Shown here piece by piece: positions 30,203-38,908 of a DNA stretch of 64,000 nucleotides. The DNA comes from Pseudoxanthomonas sp. J31 (lineage in GTDB: Bacteria > Pseudomonadota > Gammaproteobacteria > Xanthomonadales > Xanthomonadaceae): the NCBI RefSeq assembly GCF_000510725.1, contig NZ_AZNZ01000014.1, positions 1-64,000 on the forward strand. The letters run 5' to 3'. Below the pieces are notes generated by a model. It searched no databases and was not told the origin of the DNA. It was given only the letters and a program-made list of their open reading frames with translations. Numbering within the stretch: the first letter of the stretch is position 1; each line of letters begins with the position of its first letter. The position numbers and the translations under genes were made by a program.

Positions 30203-31087
30203 TCAGGGATTGCGGCGGCGGATGGGGATGGAGGAGACGGGGACGGCGGCGATCTCGTGGCCGCCGTGGCGGATCGGGGCGCCGGGGTCCGGGGCCCAGG
30301 CCTGGGCGTAGATCACTTCCCAGGTGCTGGGCAGGCGCCCGTCGGCGTCGCGCAGCGGTTCGTAGGCGGCTTCGGCGGCGGCGAAGCGGGCACGGCCGGT
30401 CAGGCTGCGGCGGCGGCTGGCCAACGCATTGGTCGCACCGATCGCGCGCAGTTCGCGCATCAGCGCCGGCAGGCCGGTGTAGGTCAGGGTGAACAGGTCG
30501 CGGTCCAGCACCGGGTCGCGGAAGCCGGCCTGCACCAGGGCGTCGCCAAAGCCGGCGATCGAGACGAACGGGCTCACGTGCGGCGCCTCGTCGGCCACGG
30601 AGAACGCCTCGCGCAGTTCGACCAGGGTTTCCGGGCCGAAGCTGGAGCACAGCAGCAGGCCGCCGGGCCTGAGCACGCGGCGGAAGCCGGCGAACACCGC
30701 CGGCAGGTCCTCCACCCACTGCAGGCAGAGGTTGGAGAAGATCACGTCCACGCTGTTGTCCGCCAGCGGCAGCGCGCGCGCATCGGCGCACACGCGCGCG
30801 AACGGCTTCCACCAGCCGGCCTGGCGGCGCGCCTGGCGCAGCATCGGCAGGGCCAGGTCCACGGCGACCACCTGCGCCTTCGGCCAGCGCTTGCGCATGG
30901 CCGCGGCGGCATGGCCGGTGCCGCTGCCGAGGTCCAGCACCACCTGCGGCACCTTGTCGTCGAGGTAGACCAGCGACTCGAGCAGGCGCGTGCGCACTTC
31001 CGCCTGCAGGGCGGCGGCATCGTCGTAGCCGGCGGCGGCGCGGGAAAAGGCGCGGCGCACCTGGCGGGGGTCGAATACGGGATCCAT
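30203..31087 (-). CDS. bioC: Malonyl-ACP O-methyltransferase BioC
   Basis: A 294-residue SAM-dependent methyltransferase that caps malonyl-ACP so that fatty-acid enzymes can build pimeloyl-ACP for biotin. Motif I is VVLDLGSGTGHAAAAM, the acidic strand end is VVAVDLALPML, and the NSVDVIFSNLCLQWVEDL region is the BioC signature. The FGPETLVELREAFSVAD segment is also typical. The start at 31087 (MDPVFDPRQVRRAFSRAA) is the family N-terminus. It is the last gene of the operon, 13 bases after bioH. Confidence 0.93.
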   Translation of the reverse strand: MDPVFDPRQVRRAFSRAAAGYDDAAALQAEVRTRLLESLVYLDDKVPQVVLDLGSGTGHAAAAMRKRWPKAQVVAVDLALPMLRQARRQAGWWKPFARVCADARALPLADNSVDVIFSNLCLQWVEDLPAVFAGFRRVLRPGGLLLCSSFGPETLVELREAFSVADEAPHVSPFVSIAGFGDALVQAGFRDPVLDRDLFTLTYTGLPALMRELRAIGATNALASRRRSLTGRARFAAAEAAYEPLRDADGRLPSTWEVIYAQAWAPDPGAPIRHGGHEIAAVPVSSIPIRRRNP

Positions 31088-31100
31088 GGCGGAGGGCGGC

Positions 31101-31883
31101 TCAGGGCCCGGTATTGTCGGCGAAAGCCAGCAGCTCCGCTGCGACCGCATCGACATGCCCGAGGAACGGTGCGTGCCCGGCGCCGGGCAGTTCCACGAAG
31201 CGCGATCCCGGCGCGCGCCCGGCGGCGGCGGCCATGCCGCGCGGATTGACCAGGCGGTCGCGGCGCCCGGCCAGCCACAGGCTGGGCACCGCGAGCGAAG
31301 GCAGGCTGCGGCGCAGGTCGGTGGATTCCAGCAGCTGCAGGCCGGCGTGCAGCGCTTCCGGCTGCGGGCGCCCGCGCGCGTGCAGCAGGGTGCGCAGCGA
31401 CTTCAGCTCGGCGCGGCCATGCTCGGAGCCGAGCGTGTCCAGGGCGATGAAGCGCTCGAGGGTGCCGTCGTAGTCCTGCTCCAGGTCGCGCGCGAACTGT
31501 TCGAACACCGCCGGTTCCACCGCGTGCGGCCAGTCCGGTGCGCGCACGAAGCGCGGCGTGGCCGCGACCATCACCAGGCCGCGCACGGTGGGCAGCGAGG
31601 CGGCGGCGCGCAGCGCGAACAGGCCGCCCAGCGACCAGCCCAGCCACAGCGCCGGCGGCACGCGCGAGGCGATCTCGCTGGCGACCGCGGCCGGCTGCAG
31701 CGGCACCTCCGAGTCGCGGCTGTGGCCATGCCCGGGCAGGTCGACCAGGTGCAGGCGGAAGCGCGGGGCAAGGCGTTCGGCCAGCGGCGCGAACACGCCG
31801 CCGTGCAGCGCCCAGCCATGGATCAGGACCAGGTCCGGTCCGCTGCCGAGGGTTTCGATGTGCATGCGTGCATTGTCGCCCAT
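31101..31883 (-). CDS. bioH: Pimeloyl-ACP methyl ester carboxylesterase BioH
   Basis: A 260-residue alpha/beta-hydrolase that removes the methyl group from pimeloyl-ACP methyl ester, ending the disguised fatty-acid cycle. The nucleophile elbow is WLGWSLGGLFALRAA, the acid is in LAGRRDRLVNPRG and the His in LPGAGHAPFLGH. The DLPGHGHS and VAATPRFVRAPDWPHAV segments match BioH closely. Starts at 31883 (MGDNARMHIETLG) or six codons later (MHIETLG) are both possible. Confidence 0.92.
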   Translation of the reverse strand: MGDNARMHIETLGSGPDLVLIHGWALHGGVFAPLAERLAPRFRLHLVDLPGHGHSRDSEVPLQPAAVASEIASRVPPALWLGWSLGGLFALRAAASLPTVRGLVMVAATPRFVRAPDWPHAVEPAVFEQFARDLEQDYDGTLERFIALDTLGSEHGRAELKSLRTLLHARGRPQPEALHAGLQLLESTDLRRSLPSLAVPSLWLAGRRDRLVNPRGMAAAAGRAPGSRFVELPGAGHAPFLGHVDAVAAELLAFADNTGP

Positions 31884-31902
31884 GGCGGGCGACGTACGCC
31901 GC

Positions 31903-32277
31903 TCAATGGTGGCGGCGCCGGGCCGAGGCGATGCGCCGGATCAGGCGGTGCCAGAGGATGATGGCGTGGCTGCGCATCACCCGCGCGCGCCACCAGCGCA
32001 CCGGCCACGGCCGCCGCAGGTGGGCGCCGATCTCCGCGGCCAGCCATTCCGGGTCGAAGCCGTCCCACACCGGCGCCACGCTGCACAGGTTGGGCACCAG
32101 CACCGGGTGGACCTCGTTGCGCAGGATCTTCTGCAGCTCGTCCAGCGAGTACGGCGATTGCGCCAGCACCCCGGCGACGCGAGTCAGCACTTCGGCGTCG
32201 ACGTCCGTGTCGAGGTACAACTCGGACATCGCTTCCCACACCTGCCGGCGTTCCGGCGTTGGCGCGGTGGTACTCAC
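31903..32277 (-). CDS. DUF7079-like small protein in the biotin operon
   Basis: A 124-residue protein of unknown function. Its N-terminal half is acidic and helical ([18 protein letters not shown] and [17 protein letters not shown]), resembling the DUF7079 family. The last ~30 residues are strongly basic ([14 protein letters not shown]). The GTG start overlaps the bioF stop as GTGA (32277-32274), and bioH follows by 19 bases, so it is a full member of the bio operon. Its position suggests an accessory role in biotin supply, but nothing in the sequence shows one. Confidence 0.75.
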   Translation of the reverse strand: MSTTAPTPERRQVWEAMSELYLDTDVDAEVLTRVAGVLAQSPYSLDELQKILRNEVHPVLVPNLCSVAPVWDGFDPEWLAAEIGAHLRRPWPVRWWRARVMRSHAIILWHRLIRRIASARRRHH

Positions 32278-33473
32278 GCCACGGCTTCGCGTCCGTTGTC
32301 GACGCGCTCGCGCGCATCGGCGATCGCAGCCAGCAGCGCCTGCACCTGCTGCGGGGTGTGCAGGGCCGAGAGGGTCACGCGCAGGCGCGAACTGCCCTCG
32401 GGGACGGTGGGCGGCCGGATCGCGGTGACCAGGAAGCCGGCCCGCTCGATCGCCGCGGACATGGCCAGCGCGCTGGCCTCGCTACCGCACACGATCGGCT
32501 GGATCGGCGTGTTCGAGGGCATCAGTTCCAGGCCGAAGCGGCTGGCACCCTCGCGGAACAGGCCCACCAGCTCGCGCAGGCGCTCGCGGCGCCAGTCGTC
32601 GCGGCGGGCCAGCTTCAGCGCTGCCAGCGAAGCGGCGGCCAGGGCCGGCGGCAGCGCGGTGGTGTACAGGTACGGGCGCGCGGTGCCAGCCAGGTGTTCG
32701 ATCAGGTCGGCGTCGCCGGCCACCACCGCGCCGTAGCCGCCCAGGGCCTTGCCCAGGGTGACCAGCTGCAGCGGCACGTCGGCCACGCCCAGCCCGGCCT
32801 CGGCCACGCTGCCGCGGCCCTGCGGGCCGAGCACACCAGCGCCGTGGGCATCGTCCACGTACAGCAGGGCCTCGCCGGTGCGCGCCACCAGCGCCAGCGA
32901 GCGCAGCGGGGCCACGTCGCCATCCATGCTGAAGACGCCGTCGGTGGCCAGCATCGCCGCACCCTCGCCGGTGCCGCGCAGCTGGCGCATCGCGCCTTCG
33001 GCGTCCAGGTGCGGGTAGCGGCGCAGGCGCACGCCGGCCAGGCGGGTGGCGTCGATCAGGCTGGCGTGGTTGAGGCGGTCCTGCACGCAGACGTCGCCGT
33101 CCTCCAGCAGCGCCTGCTGCACCGCCAGGTTGGCGGCGAAGCCGCTGCCGAACAGCAGCGCGCGCGGCACGCCCAGCCATTCGGCGACCTCGCGCTCCAG
33201 CTGCTGGTGCAGCGCGTGGTGGCCGCACACCAGGTGCGAGGCGGTGGCGCCCACGCCCTCGCGCGCGGCGGCGTCCTGCAGCGCGGCGCCGACCTCGAAC
33301 TGCGCGGCCAGGCCCAGGTAGTCGTTGCCGCAGAAGCCGGTCAGCCACTGCCCGTCGACCTCCAGGCGCACGCCGTCGCGGCGGGTGATGGTGCGCCGCT
33401 GGCGCAGCCGGCCCTGCGCGGCGCGGAGGCGGTGGTCGGACTGGATGCGTTCGCGGATGTCGATGCGGCCCAT
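32274..33473 (-). CDS. bioF: 8-amino-7-oxononanoate synthase BioF
   Basis: A 399-residue PLP-dependent enzyme that condenses pimeloyl-ACP with L-alanine. Hallmarks are [13 protein letters not shown], the [21 protein letters not shown] substrate region, [19 protein letters not shown] and the Schiff-base Lys in [12 protein letters not shown]. The start at 33473 gives [18 protein letters not shown]. It follows bioB by 54 bases and overlaps the next gene by 4. Confidence 0.95.
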   Translation of the reverse strand: MGRIDIRERIQSDHRLRAAQGRLRQRRTITRRDGVRLEVDGQWLTGFCGNDYLGLAAQFEVGAALQDAAAREGVGATASHLVCGHHALHQQLEREVAEWLGVPRALLFGSGFAANLAVQQALLEDGDVCVQDRLNHASLIDATRLAGVRLRRYPHLDAEGAMRQLRGTGEGAAMLATDGVFSMDGDVAPLRSLALVARTGEALLYVDDAHGAGVLGPQGRGSVAEAGLGVADVPLQLVTLGKALGGYGAVVAGDADLIEHLAGTARPYLYTTALPPALAAASLAALKLARRDDWRRERLRELVGLFREGASRFGLELMPSNTPIQPIVCGSEASALAMSAAIERAGFLVTAIRPPTVPEGSSRLRVTLSALHTPQQVQALLAAIADARERVDNGREAVA

Positions 33474-33527
33474 GATTCCCTGCACTTCCCTGGGCGTAAG
33501 CCCTACCTGCGGGAGCCGCATCCCAGC

Positions 33528-34562
33528 TCAGGCGGATGCCGGCTCGATGATCTGCGCATGCACGGTAGCGCCTGCAACCGTGCCCGTTCCGTGATGATCA
33601 TCACATACGACGAGGGGCATCGCACGTAGTCCGAGACGCGCGAACAGGGCCTGGTCGCGCCCGGTGGCCGGATTGGGGGTGGTCAGCAGCTGCTCGCCGT
33701 AGAAGATCGAGTTGGCCCCGGCCATGAAACACAGCGCCTGCAGTTCGTCGGACATGGACTCGCGCCCGGCCGACAGCCGCACCATCGAGCGCGGCATCGC
33801 GATCCGGGCCACGGCGATGGTGCGCACGAACTCGAACGGGTCCAGCTCGGCGGTTTCCGCCAGCGGCGTGCCGGGCACCCGCACCAGGCGGTTGATCGGC
33901 ACCGAGTCCGGATGCGCCGGCAGGTTGGCCAGGGCCTGCAGCAGGCCGGCGCGCTGCTCGCGGCTCTCGCCCATGCCGACGATGCCGCCGCAGCAGGTCT
34001 TCAGCCCGGCCTCGCGCACGTGGGCCAGGGTGTCCAGGCGGTCCTGGTATTCGCGGGTGTGGATGATGTCGCCGTAGAACTCCGGCGCGGTGTCGAGGTT
34101 GTGGTTGTAGTAGTCCAGGCCGGCCTCGCGCAGCGCGCGCGCCTGGTCCGGCGAGAGCATGCCCAGGGTGGCGCAGGTTTCCAGGCCCAGGGCCTTCACC
34201 CCGGCGATCATCGCCGCCACCTTGGGGATGTCGCGGTCCCTGGGGCTGCGCCAGGCCGCGCCCATGCAGAAGCGCGAGGCGCCGGCGGCCTTGGCCTGGC
34301 GTGCCTTCTCCAGCACCTGTTCGGTGTCCATCAGCTTCGTGGCCTGCACCCCGGTGTGGTAGCGCTGGGCCTGCGGGCAATAGGCGCAGTCCTCCGGGCA
34401 GCCGCCGGTCTTGACCGACAACAGGGTCGAGACCTGGACCTCGGCGGGGTCGAAGTGCTCGCGGTGCACGCGGGCGGCGCGGTACAGCAGTTCCGGCAGC
34501 GGCAGGTCGAACAGGGCGAGCAGTTCGTCGCGGCGCCAGTCGTGGCGGATTTCCGAGGCCAT
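33528..34562 (-). CDS. bioB: Biotin synthase BioB
   Basis: A 344-residue radical-SAM enzyme that inserts sulfur into dethiobiotin. The radical-SAM cluster cysteines are C55, C59 and C62 in [14 protein letters not shown]. Family segments [28 protein letters not shown] and [13 protein letters not shown] are present, and [16 protein letters not shown] lies near the end. It is the first gene of the leftward operon and is divergent from comF. bioA and bioD are not in the window. Confidence 0.97.
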   Translation of the reverse strand: MASEIRHDWRRDELLALFDLPLPELLYRAARVHREHFDPAEVQVSTLLSVKTGGCPEDCAYCPQAQRYHTGVQATKLMDTEQVLEKARQAKAAGASRFCMGAAWRSPRDRDIPKVAAMIAGVKALGLETCATLGMLSPDQARALREAGLDYYNHNLDTAPEFYGDIIHTREYQDRLDTLAHVREAGLKTCCGGIVGMGESREQRAGLLQALANLPAHPDSVPINRLVRVPGTPLAETAELDPFEFVRTIAVARIAMPRSMVRLSAGRESMSDELQALCFMAGANSIFYGEQLLTTPNPATGRDQALFARLGLRAMPLVVCDDHHGTGTVAGATVHAQIIEPASA

Positions 34563-34603
34563 GGGAGGGAGTTTCCTGACTGCGGGGGCAAGAAGAGGCG
34601 GGC

Positions 34604-34632
34604 AGTCTGGAAATACCTCCGGAAGCTGTCAA
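34604..34632 (-). promoter_or_regulatory. Promoter of the biotin operon
   Basis: On the minus strand a perfect TTGACA (34632-34627) is followed after 17 bases by CAGACT (34609-34604), a weak -10. The -35 lies inside the left arm of the BirA-type operator, as expected for repression by occlusion. Confidence 0.5.
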
Positions 34633-34659
34633 CCTTGACATGGACGCACTGGTTTACAA
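34626..34659. promoter_or_regulatory. BirA-type biotin operator between bioB and comF
   Basis: CTGTCAACC (34626-34634) and GGTTTACAA (34651-34659) are separated by 16 bases. The right arm matches the BirA half-site exactly and the left arm (consensus TTGTAAACC) matches at 7 of 9 positions. Known BirA operators have this arrangement with a 14-16 base spacer. The right arm lies inside comF codons 4-7. Confidence 0.8.
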
Positions 34660-35374
34660 GGTCGCCGCGAACTGGCGGCAATGGCTGCGCGGACTGCCGG
34701 CCCGGATCGGCACCACCCTCCTGCCCCCGCGCTGCCTGCTGTGCGGCGAGCCCGGCGACGACGGCCGCGACATGTGCGCGGCCTGCCACTGGTGGCTGCC
34801 GCGCAACCACTGCGCTTGCCCGCGCTGCGCGATCCCGCTGGCGGTGCCCGGCACCTGCGGCCGCTGCCTGCGGCGCGAGCCGCTGCTGCACTTCGCCCAC
34901 GCCGCCTTCGTCTACGCCCCGCCGGTGGATGGCCTGCTGGCGCGCTACAAGTTCCATGGCGACCTGGCCGCCGGACGCCTGCTGGCCGGCCTGCTGGCCG
35001 AGACCCTGGACGGCGTCGAGCGCCCGCAGGCGCTGGTGCCGGTCCCGCTGCACCGCAGCCGCCTGCGCCAGCGCGGCTACGACCAGGCGCTGGAACTGGC
35101 GCGGCCGCTGGCGCGGGCCACCGGGGTGCCGCTGGCGGCCGGGCTGCTGCAGCGGCACCGGCGCACCGCGGCGCAGTCCGAGCTGGGCGCGATGGCGCGG
35201 CGGCGCAACCTGCGCGACGCGTTCGCCGTGCACGGCCGCCCGCCCCTGCCCGCGCACGTGGTCCTGGTGGACGACGTGATGACCACCGGCGCGACCCTGC
35301 ACGCGGCCGCCCGCGCGCTGCGCCGCGCCGGCGTGGCCCGGGTCGACGCCTGGGTCTGCGCGCGCACGCCCTAG
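34640..35374 (+). CDS. comF: ComF family phosphoribosyltransferase-like protein
   Basis: A 244-residue protein with an N-terminal zinc-finger region (C32, C35, C46, C49, C58, C60, C63, C73 and C76 in CxxC pairs) and a C-terminal phosphoribosyltransferase fold. The latter has VPVPLHRSRLRQRGYDQALELAR and the PRPP loop VVLVDDVMTTGATL. ComF proteins are linked to DNA uptake; the human-pathogen and Xanthomonadaceae homologues often neighbour bioB. Its first codons form part of the BirA operator, so repression could affect it too. Confidence 0.92.
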   Translation: MDALVYKVAANWRQWLRGLPARIGTTLLPPRCLLCGEPGDDGRDMCAACHWWLPRNHCACPRCAIPLAVPGTCGRCLRREPLLHFAHAAFVYAPPVDGLLARYKFHGDLAAGRLLAGLLAETLDGVERPQALVPVPLHRSRLRQRGYDQALELARPLARATGVPLAAGLLQRHRRTAAQSELGAMARRRNLRDAFAVHGRPPLPAHVVLVDDVMTTGATLHAAARALRRAGVARVDAWVCARTP

Positions 35375-35398
35375 CGCGCGCCGGCACGCGCGCGAGCG

Positions 35399-35409
35399 GT
35401 TACGCTAAC
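35399..35409. promoter_or_regulatory. Possible autoregulatory site upstream of the LacI gene
   Basis: GTTACGCTAAC is an 11-base palindrome (GTTA, CGC, TAAC) 42 bases before the regulator start. It resembles the GGTAAC-type sites nearby only partly, so autoregulation is a weak inference. Confidence 0.25.
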
Positions 35410-35450
35410 GGCCCGGCGCGGGCCGCCCGCGCGTCCCATCCGGATCCAGA

Positions 35451-36494
35451 ATGCCCCAGCGCAAGCGCAAGACCCCCGGCGCGGTGACCATCCTCGATGT
35501 GGCCAAGCACGCCGGCGTCTCGCCCATGACCGCCTCGCGCGTGATCAACGGCAGCACCCGCGTGGCGGTGGAACTGCGGGAACGGGTGCAGGCGGCGGTG
35601 CGCGAACTCGACTACCGCCCCAACCTGGCCGGGCGCTCGCTGCGCACCACCGGCTCGGCGCGCGTGGGCGTGCTGTACAGCAACCCCAGCGCCGCCTACC
35701 TCAACGAACTGATGCTCGGCATCCTCGAGCAGAGCAGCCTCAGCGGCGTGCAGGTGCTGGTGGAGAAATGCGCCGGCATGCAGAGCCAGCGCGCGGCGAC
35801 CCAGCGCCTGCTGGAGGCGGGCGTGGACGGCGTCATCCTGCCGCCGCCGCTGTGCGACTCGCCGCAGACCGTGTGCGAGCTCGACGAGCGCGGGATCCCG
35901 GTGGTGGCCGTGGCCACCGCCGCGCCGATGCAGGACGTGCCCTCGGTGCGCATCGACGACTACCAGGGCGCGCGGGCGATGACCCGCTACCTGCTCGACC
36001 TGGGCCACACCCGCATCGGCTTCATCCAGGGCGACCCCAAGCACACCCCGGCGCAGCTGCGCCTGCAGGCCTTCCGCGACACCATGGCCGAGGCCGGCAT
36101 CGCCGTGCCCGACGCCTACGTGGCGCCGGGGCTGTTCACCTACCGCTCCGGGCTGTCGGCGGCGCGCCAGCTGCTGGACCTGCCGCAGCGCCCGACCGCG
36201 ATCTTCTGCAGCAACGACGACATGGCCGCCGGCGCGATGGCCGTGGCCCACGGCATGGGCCTGCGCATCCCCGGCGAGCTGAGCGTGGTCGGCTTCGACG
36301 ACACGCCCGTGGCCACCACGCTGTGGCCGGAACTGACCACCATCCGCCAGCCGGTGACCGCGATGGGCAAGGCCGCGGTGTCCGCGCTGCTGGAGCGCAT
36401 CCGCGACCGCCGCGCCGGCCGCAGCCGCGAAGCGGCGCACCAGGTGATGAAGTACGCGCTGGTCAGACGCCAGTCCTCGGCCGCGCCCGGCTGA
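35451..36494 (+). CDS. LacI-family regulator of the mannoside locus
   Basis: A 347-residue regulator. The helix-turn-helix and hinge read TILDVAKHAGVSPMTASRVINGS and NLAGRSLRTTGS, and the periplasmic-binding-type effector domain runs from about residue 65 (VGVLYSNPSAAYLNELMLGI) with CSNDDMAAGAMAVAHG and SVVGFDDTPVATTLWPELTT. It is adjacent to a mannose isomerase, kinase, transporter, receptor and GH2 gene. Three GGTAAC-type palindromes precede genes of that set, so it is the natural candidate to bind them. The effector is probably mannose or a mannoside, by inference. Confidence 0.9.
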   Translation: MPQRKRKTPGAVTILDVAKHAGVSPMTASRVINGSTRVAVELRERVQAAVRELDYRPNLAGRSLRTTGSARVGVLYSNPSAAYLNELMLGILEQSSLSGVQVLVEKCAGMQSQRAATQRLLEAGVDGVILPPPLCDSPQTVCELDERGIPVVAVATAAPMQDVPSVRIDDYQGARAMTRYLLDLGHTRIGFIQGDPKHTPAQLRLQAFRDTMAEAGIAVPDAYVAPGLFTYRSGLSAARQLLDLPQRPTAIFCSNDDMAAGAMAVAHGMGLRIPGELSVVGFDDTPVATTLWPELTTIRQPVTAMGKAAVSALLERIRDRRAGRSREAAHQVMKYALVRRQSSAAPG

Positions 36495-36530
36495 TTGCGG
36501 CGCCGCACCATGCGCCGGGGCGGGCGATGA

Positions 36531-36542
36531 GGTAACCTTACC
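36531..36542. promoter_or_regulatory. LacI-type operator before the mannose isomerase gene
   Basis: GGTAACCTTACC has five of six symmetric base pairs and lies 63 bases before the ATG at 36606. It shares its arms with the perfect site at 46824-46835. Confidence 0.7.
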
Positions 36543-36605
36543 ACGCCCGTCGCGCAAGGCTTTCCGGCGAGGCGGCCCTCTCCATCCAAGACACGAGAGC
36601 CACGC

Positions 36606-37808
36606 ATGACGGCAGCGCAGGCAGGCCACGGCCCCACGCCCGATTTCCGCTCGCGGGCGTTCCTGCTGGACCACGTCCGCCACACCATGGCCTTCTACCA
36701 TCCGCGCTGCATCGACCCGGACGGCGGCTTCTTCCACTTCTTCCGCGACGACGGCGCCGTCTACGACCGCCGCACCCGCCACCTGGTCAGCAGCACGCGC
36801 TTCGTCTTCAACTACGCGATGGCGTGGCAGGCCTTCGGCGATCCCGCCTACCGCGACGCGGTCGCGCACGGCGTGGCCTTCCTGCGCGAGGCGCACCGCG
36901 ACCCGCGCACCGGCGGCTACGCCTGGCTGCTGCGCGACGGCCAGGCGGTGGACGCCACCAACCACTGCTACGGCCTGGCCTTCGTGGTGCTGGCCTACGC
37001 CAAGGCGCTGGAGGCCGGCATCGGCGAGGCGCGCGGGTGGCTGGACGAAACCTGGACGCTGATGGAACAGCGCTTCTGGGAACCGCAGCACGGCCTGTAC
37101 GCCGACGAGGCCACCGCCGACTGGCGGCTGTCGCCCTACCGCGGCCAGAACGCCAACATGCACGCATGCGAGGCCTTCCTGGCGGCGTTCGAGGCCACCG
37201 GCGAGCGCCGCTACCTGGAGCGGGCCGCGCTGCTGGCGCACAACATGACCCTGCGCCAGGCCACGCTGGCCGGGGGCCTGGTCTGGGAACACTACCGGCC
37301 CGACTGGAGCGTGGACTGGGAATACAACCGCGGCGACCGCAGCAACATCTTCCGCCCCTGGGGCTTCCAGCCCGGGCACCAGGCCGAATGGGCCAAGCTG
37401 CTGCTGATCCTGGACCGCCACGCGCCGGCCGACTGGCGCCTGCCGCGCGCACGCGCGCTGTTCGACCGCGCGGTGGCCATGGCCTGGGACGCCGCGCACG
37501 GCGGCCTGGTCTACGGCAACGACCCGGAAGGCCGCTTCTACGACGACGACAAGTACTTCTGGGTGCAGGCCGAATCGCTGGCCGCCGCGGCGCTGCTGGG
37601 CGAGCGCACCGGCGAGGCCGGCTACTGGGACTGGTACGACCGCCTGTGGCGCTACAGCTGGGCCCACTTCGTGGACCACCGGCACGGCGCCTGGTACCGC
37701 ATCCTCACCCGCGACAACCGCAAGTACGACGACGAGAAGAGCCCGGCCGGCAAGACCGACTACCACACCATGGGCGCCTGCTACGAAGTGTTGCGGGTCC
37801 TCGCCTAG
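36606..37808 (+). CDS. D-mannose isomerase / AGE-family epimerase
   Basis: A 400-residue (alpha/alpha)6-barrel protein of the N-acylglucosamine 2-epimerase superfamily. Signature segments are LVSSTRFVFNYAMAW, the catalytic His region ATNHCYGLAFVVLAYA, NANMHACEAFLAAFEATG, NIFRPWGFQPGHQAEWAKLLL and KTDYHTMGACYE. Members acting on free mannose interconvert it with fructose. The convergent fructokinase-like gene, the sugar transporter and the GH2 gene favour a mannose-to-fructose step over sialic-acid metabolism. A GGTAAC-type operator lies upstream. Confidence 0.85.
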   Translation: MTAAQAGHGPTPDFRSRAFLLDHVRHTMAFYHPRCIDPDGGFFHFFRDDGAVYDRRTRHLVSSTRFVFNYAMAWQAFGDPAYRDAVAHGVAFLREAHRDPRTGGYAWLLRDGQAVDATNHCYGLAFVVLAYAKALEAGIGEARGWLDETWTLMEQRFWEPQHGLYADEATADWRLSPYRGQNANMHACEAFLAAFEATGERRYLERAALLAHNMTLRQATLAGGLVWEHYRPDWSVDWEYNRGDRSNIFRPWGFQPGHQAEWAKLLLILDRHAPADWRLPRARALFDRAVAMAWDAAHGGLVYGNDPEGRFYDDDKYFWVQAESLAAAALLGERTGEAGYWDWYDRLWRYSWAHFVDHRHGAWYRILTRDNRKYDDEKSPAGKTDYHTMGACYEVLRVLA

Positions 37809-37821
37809 GCGACCGGCGCGG

Positions 37822-38742
37822 TCACGCCGAGGCCAGCAGCGCCTCCACCTCCGCCCGCGTCGGCGCATAGGCGCCGGCGCGGGTGCAGGCCACCGCGGCG
37901 GTGGCCGCGGCGAAGCGCGCGTGCCCGGCCAGGCCGGCGTCCGGGCGCGCCAGCAGGCTGGCCAGGAACCCGCCCACGCAGGCATCGCCCGCGCCGACGG
38001 TGTCGGCCACCGGCACGGCGAAGGCGGGCTGCTCGAAGCCCGCACCGCCGGGCGGGTGCACGCTCATGCCCTCGCCGCCGCGGGTGTACAGCAGCACCGC
38101 CTGCGGCGCCAGCCCGCGCACGCGCGCCAGGGCCTGGTCCGCGGGCAGCGACGGGTAGACATGCCGCAGGTCCTCGTCCGAGAGCTTGACCACCCGCGCC
38201 AGCGCGGCCATGCGCTCGAACAGCGGCGGATAGTCCGCGCCCATCAGGTTGCGGCAGTTGGGATCGAAGCTCAGCGGCACGCCGGCCGCGTGCAGACGCT
38301 GCGCGAGCGCCACCAGCTGCGCGCCCAGCGGCTGACGCACCAGGCTGATGCAGCCGAAATGGGCGAACTCGCAGGCCGCTTCCCAACCGGCGGGCAGGCG
38401 CGCCGCGTCGAAGGCCAGGTCGGCCGCGCCCTCGCCGAGGAAGAAGTACCGTGGCGGGGACAGCTCGTGGACCATCGCCACCAGCGGCGGCCGCGCCACC
38501 ACCTGCAGGAAGCGCAGGTCCAAGCCCGCCTCGCGCGACTTGTCCACGATCTCGCGGCCGAGGAAGTCCTCGCTCACCGCCCCGCCCCAGCCGGTCGGCA
38601 GGCCCAGGGTGGCGGCCACCCGCGCCACGTTCCAGCAGGCGCCGCCGGCCACGCTGCGCCAGCTCGCCTCGCCCGTGCGCACGAAGTCGGTCAGCGCCTC
38701 GCCGAAGACCACGAGCCGGGGCAGGGGAGCGATGGAAGTCAT
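37822..38742 (-). CDS. PfkB-family sugar kinase, probable fructokinase
   Basis: A 306-residue ribokinase-fold kinase. The N-terminal VVFGEALTDF, the GGACWNVARVAATLGLPTGW substrate loop, SFDPNCRNLM and the catalytic anion-hole motif DTVGAGDACVGGF are all present. Phosphorylating fructose made by the neighbouring mannose isomerase is the likely role. The start at 38742 (MTSIAPLPRLV) was chosen over an upstream Pro/Ala-rich extension. It lies 166 bases downstream of the TonB receptor gene on the same strand, and the gap contains a GC-rich hairpin. Confidence 0.88.
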   Translation of the reverse strand: MTSIAPLPRLVVFGEALTDFVRTGEASWRSVAGGACWNVARVAATLGLPTGWGGAVSEDFLGREIVDKSREAGLDLRFLQVVARPPLVAMVHELSPPRYFFLGEGAADLAFDAARLPAGWEAACEFAHFGCISLVRQPLGAQLVALAQRLHAAGVPLSFDPNCRNLMGADYPPLFERMAALARVVKLSDEDLRHVYPSLPADQALARVRGLAPQAVLLYTRGGEGMSVHPPGGAGFEQPAFAVPVADTVGAGDACVGGFLASLLARPDAGLAGHARFAAATAAVACTRAGAYAPTRAEVEALLASA

Positions 38743-38852
38743 GCGGGCCTCGCTGGCGGACGGAGGAAAGAAGGTGGCCGCGCCGGGCGAAGGCGCGGCC
38801 GAACGCGGCAGGTGCCGGCCGCGGCGCAGCATACGGCAGCGGCCGCGCGATG

Positions 38853-38901
38853 CCGCCGCCCCGCCCGCCCCGGAGGGGAGGGAGGGCGGGCCGGGCGGCG
38901 G
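38853..38901 (-). other. GC-rich intergenic hairpin between receptor and kinase genes
   Basis: An imperfect stem of about 17 bp pairs CCGCCGCCC plus GCCCGCCC (38853-38870) with GGGCGGG plus GGGCGGCGG (38885-38901), directly after the receptor stop. With no T-run it could partly terminate the receptor mRNA or stabilise its 3' end, giving less kinase than receptor transcript. Confidence 0.45.
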
Positions 38902-38908
38902 TGGCCGG

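Noticed and set aside
34627-34640. The 14-base palindrome TGTCAA-CC-TTGACA as a separate operator
   Set aside because: It arises from the left BirA arm and the adjacent TTGACA. The longer 34-base arrangement with the exact GGTTTACAA arm explains the site better.
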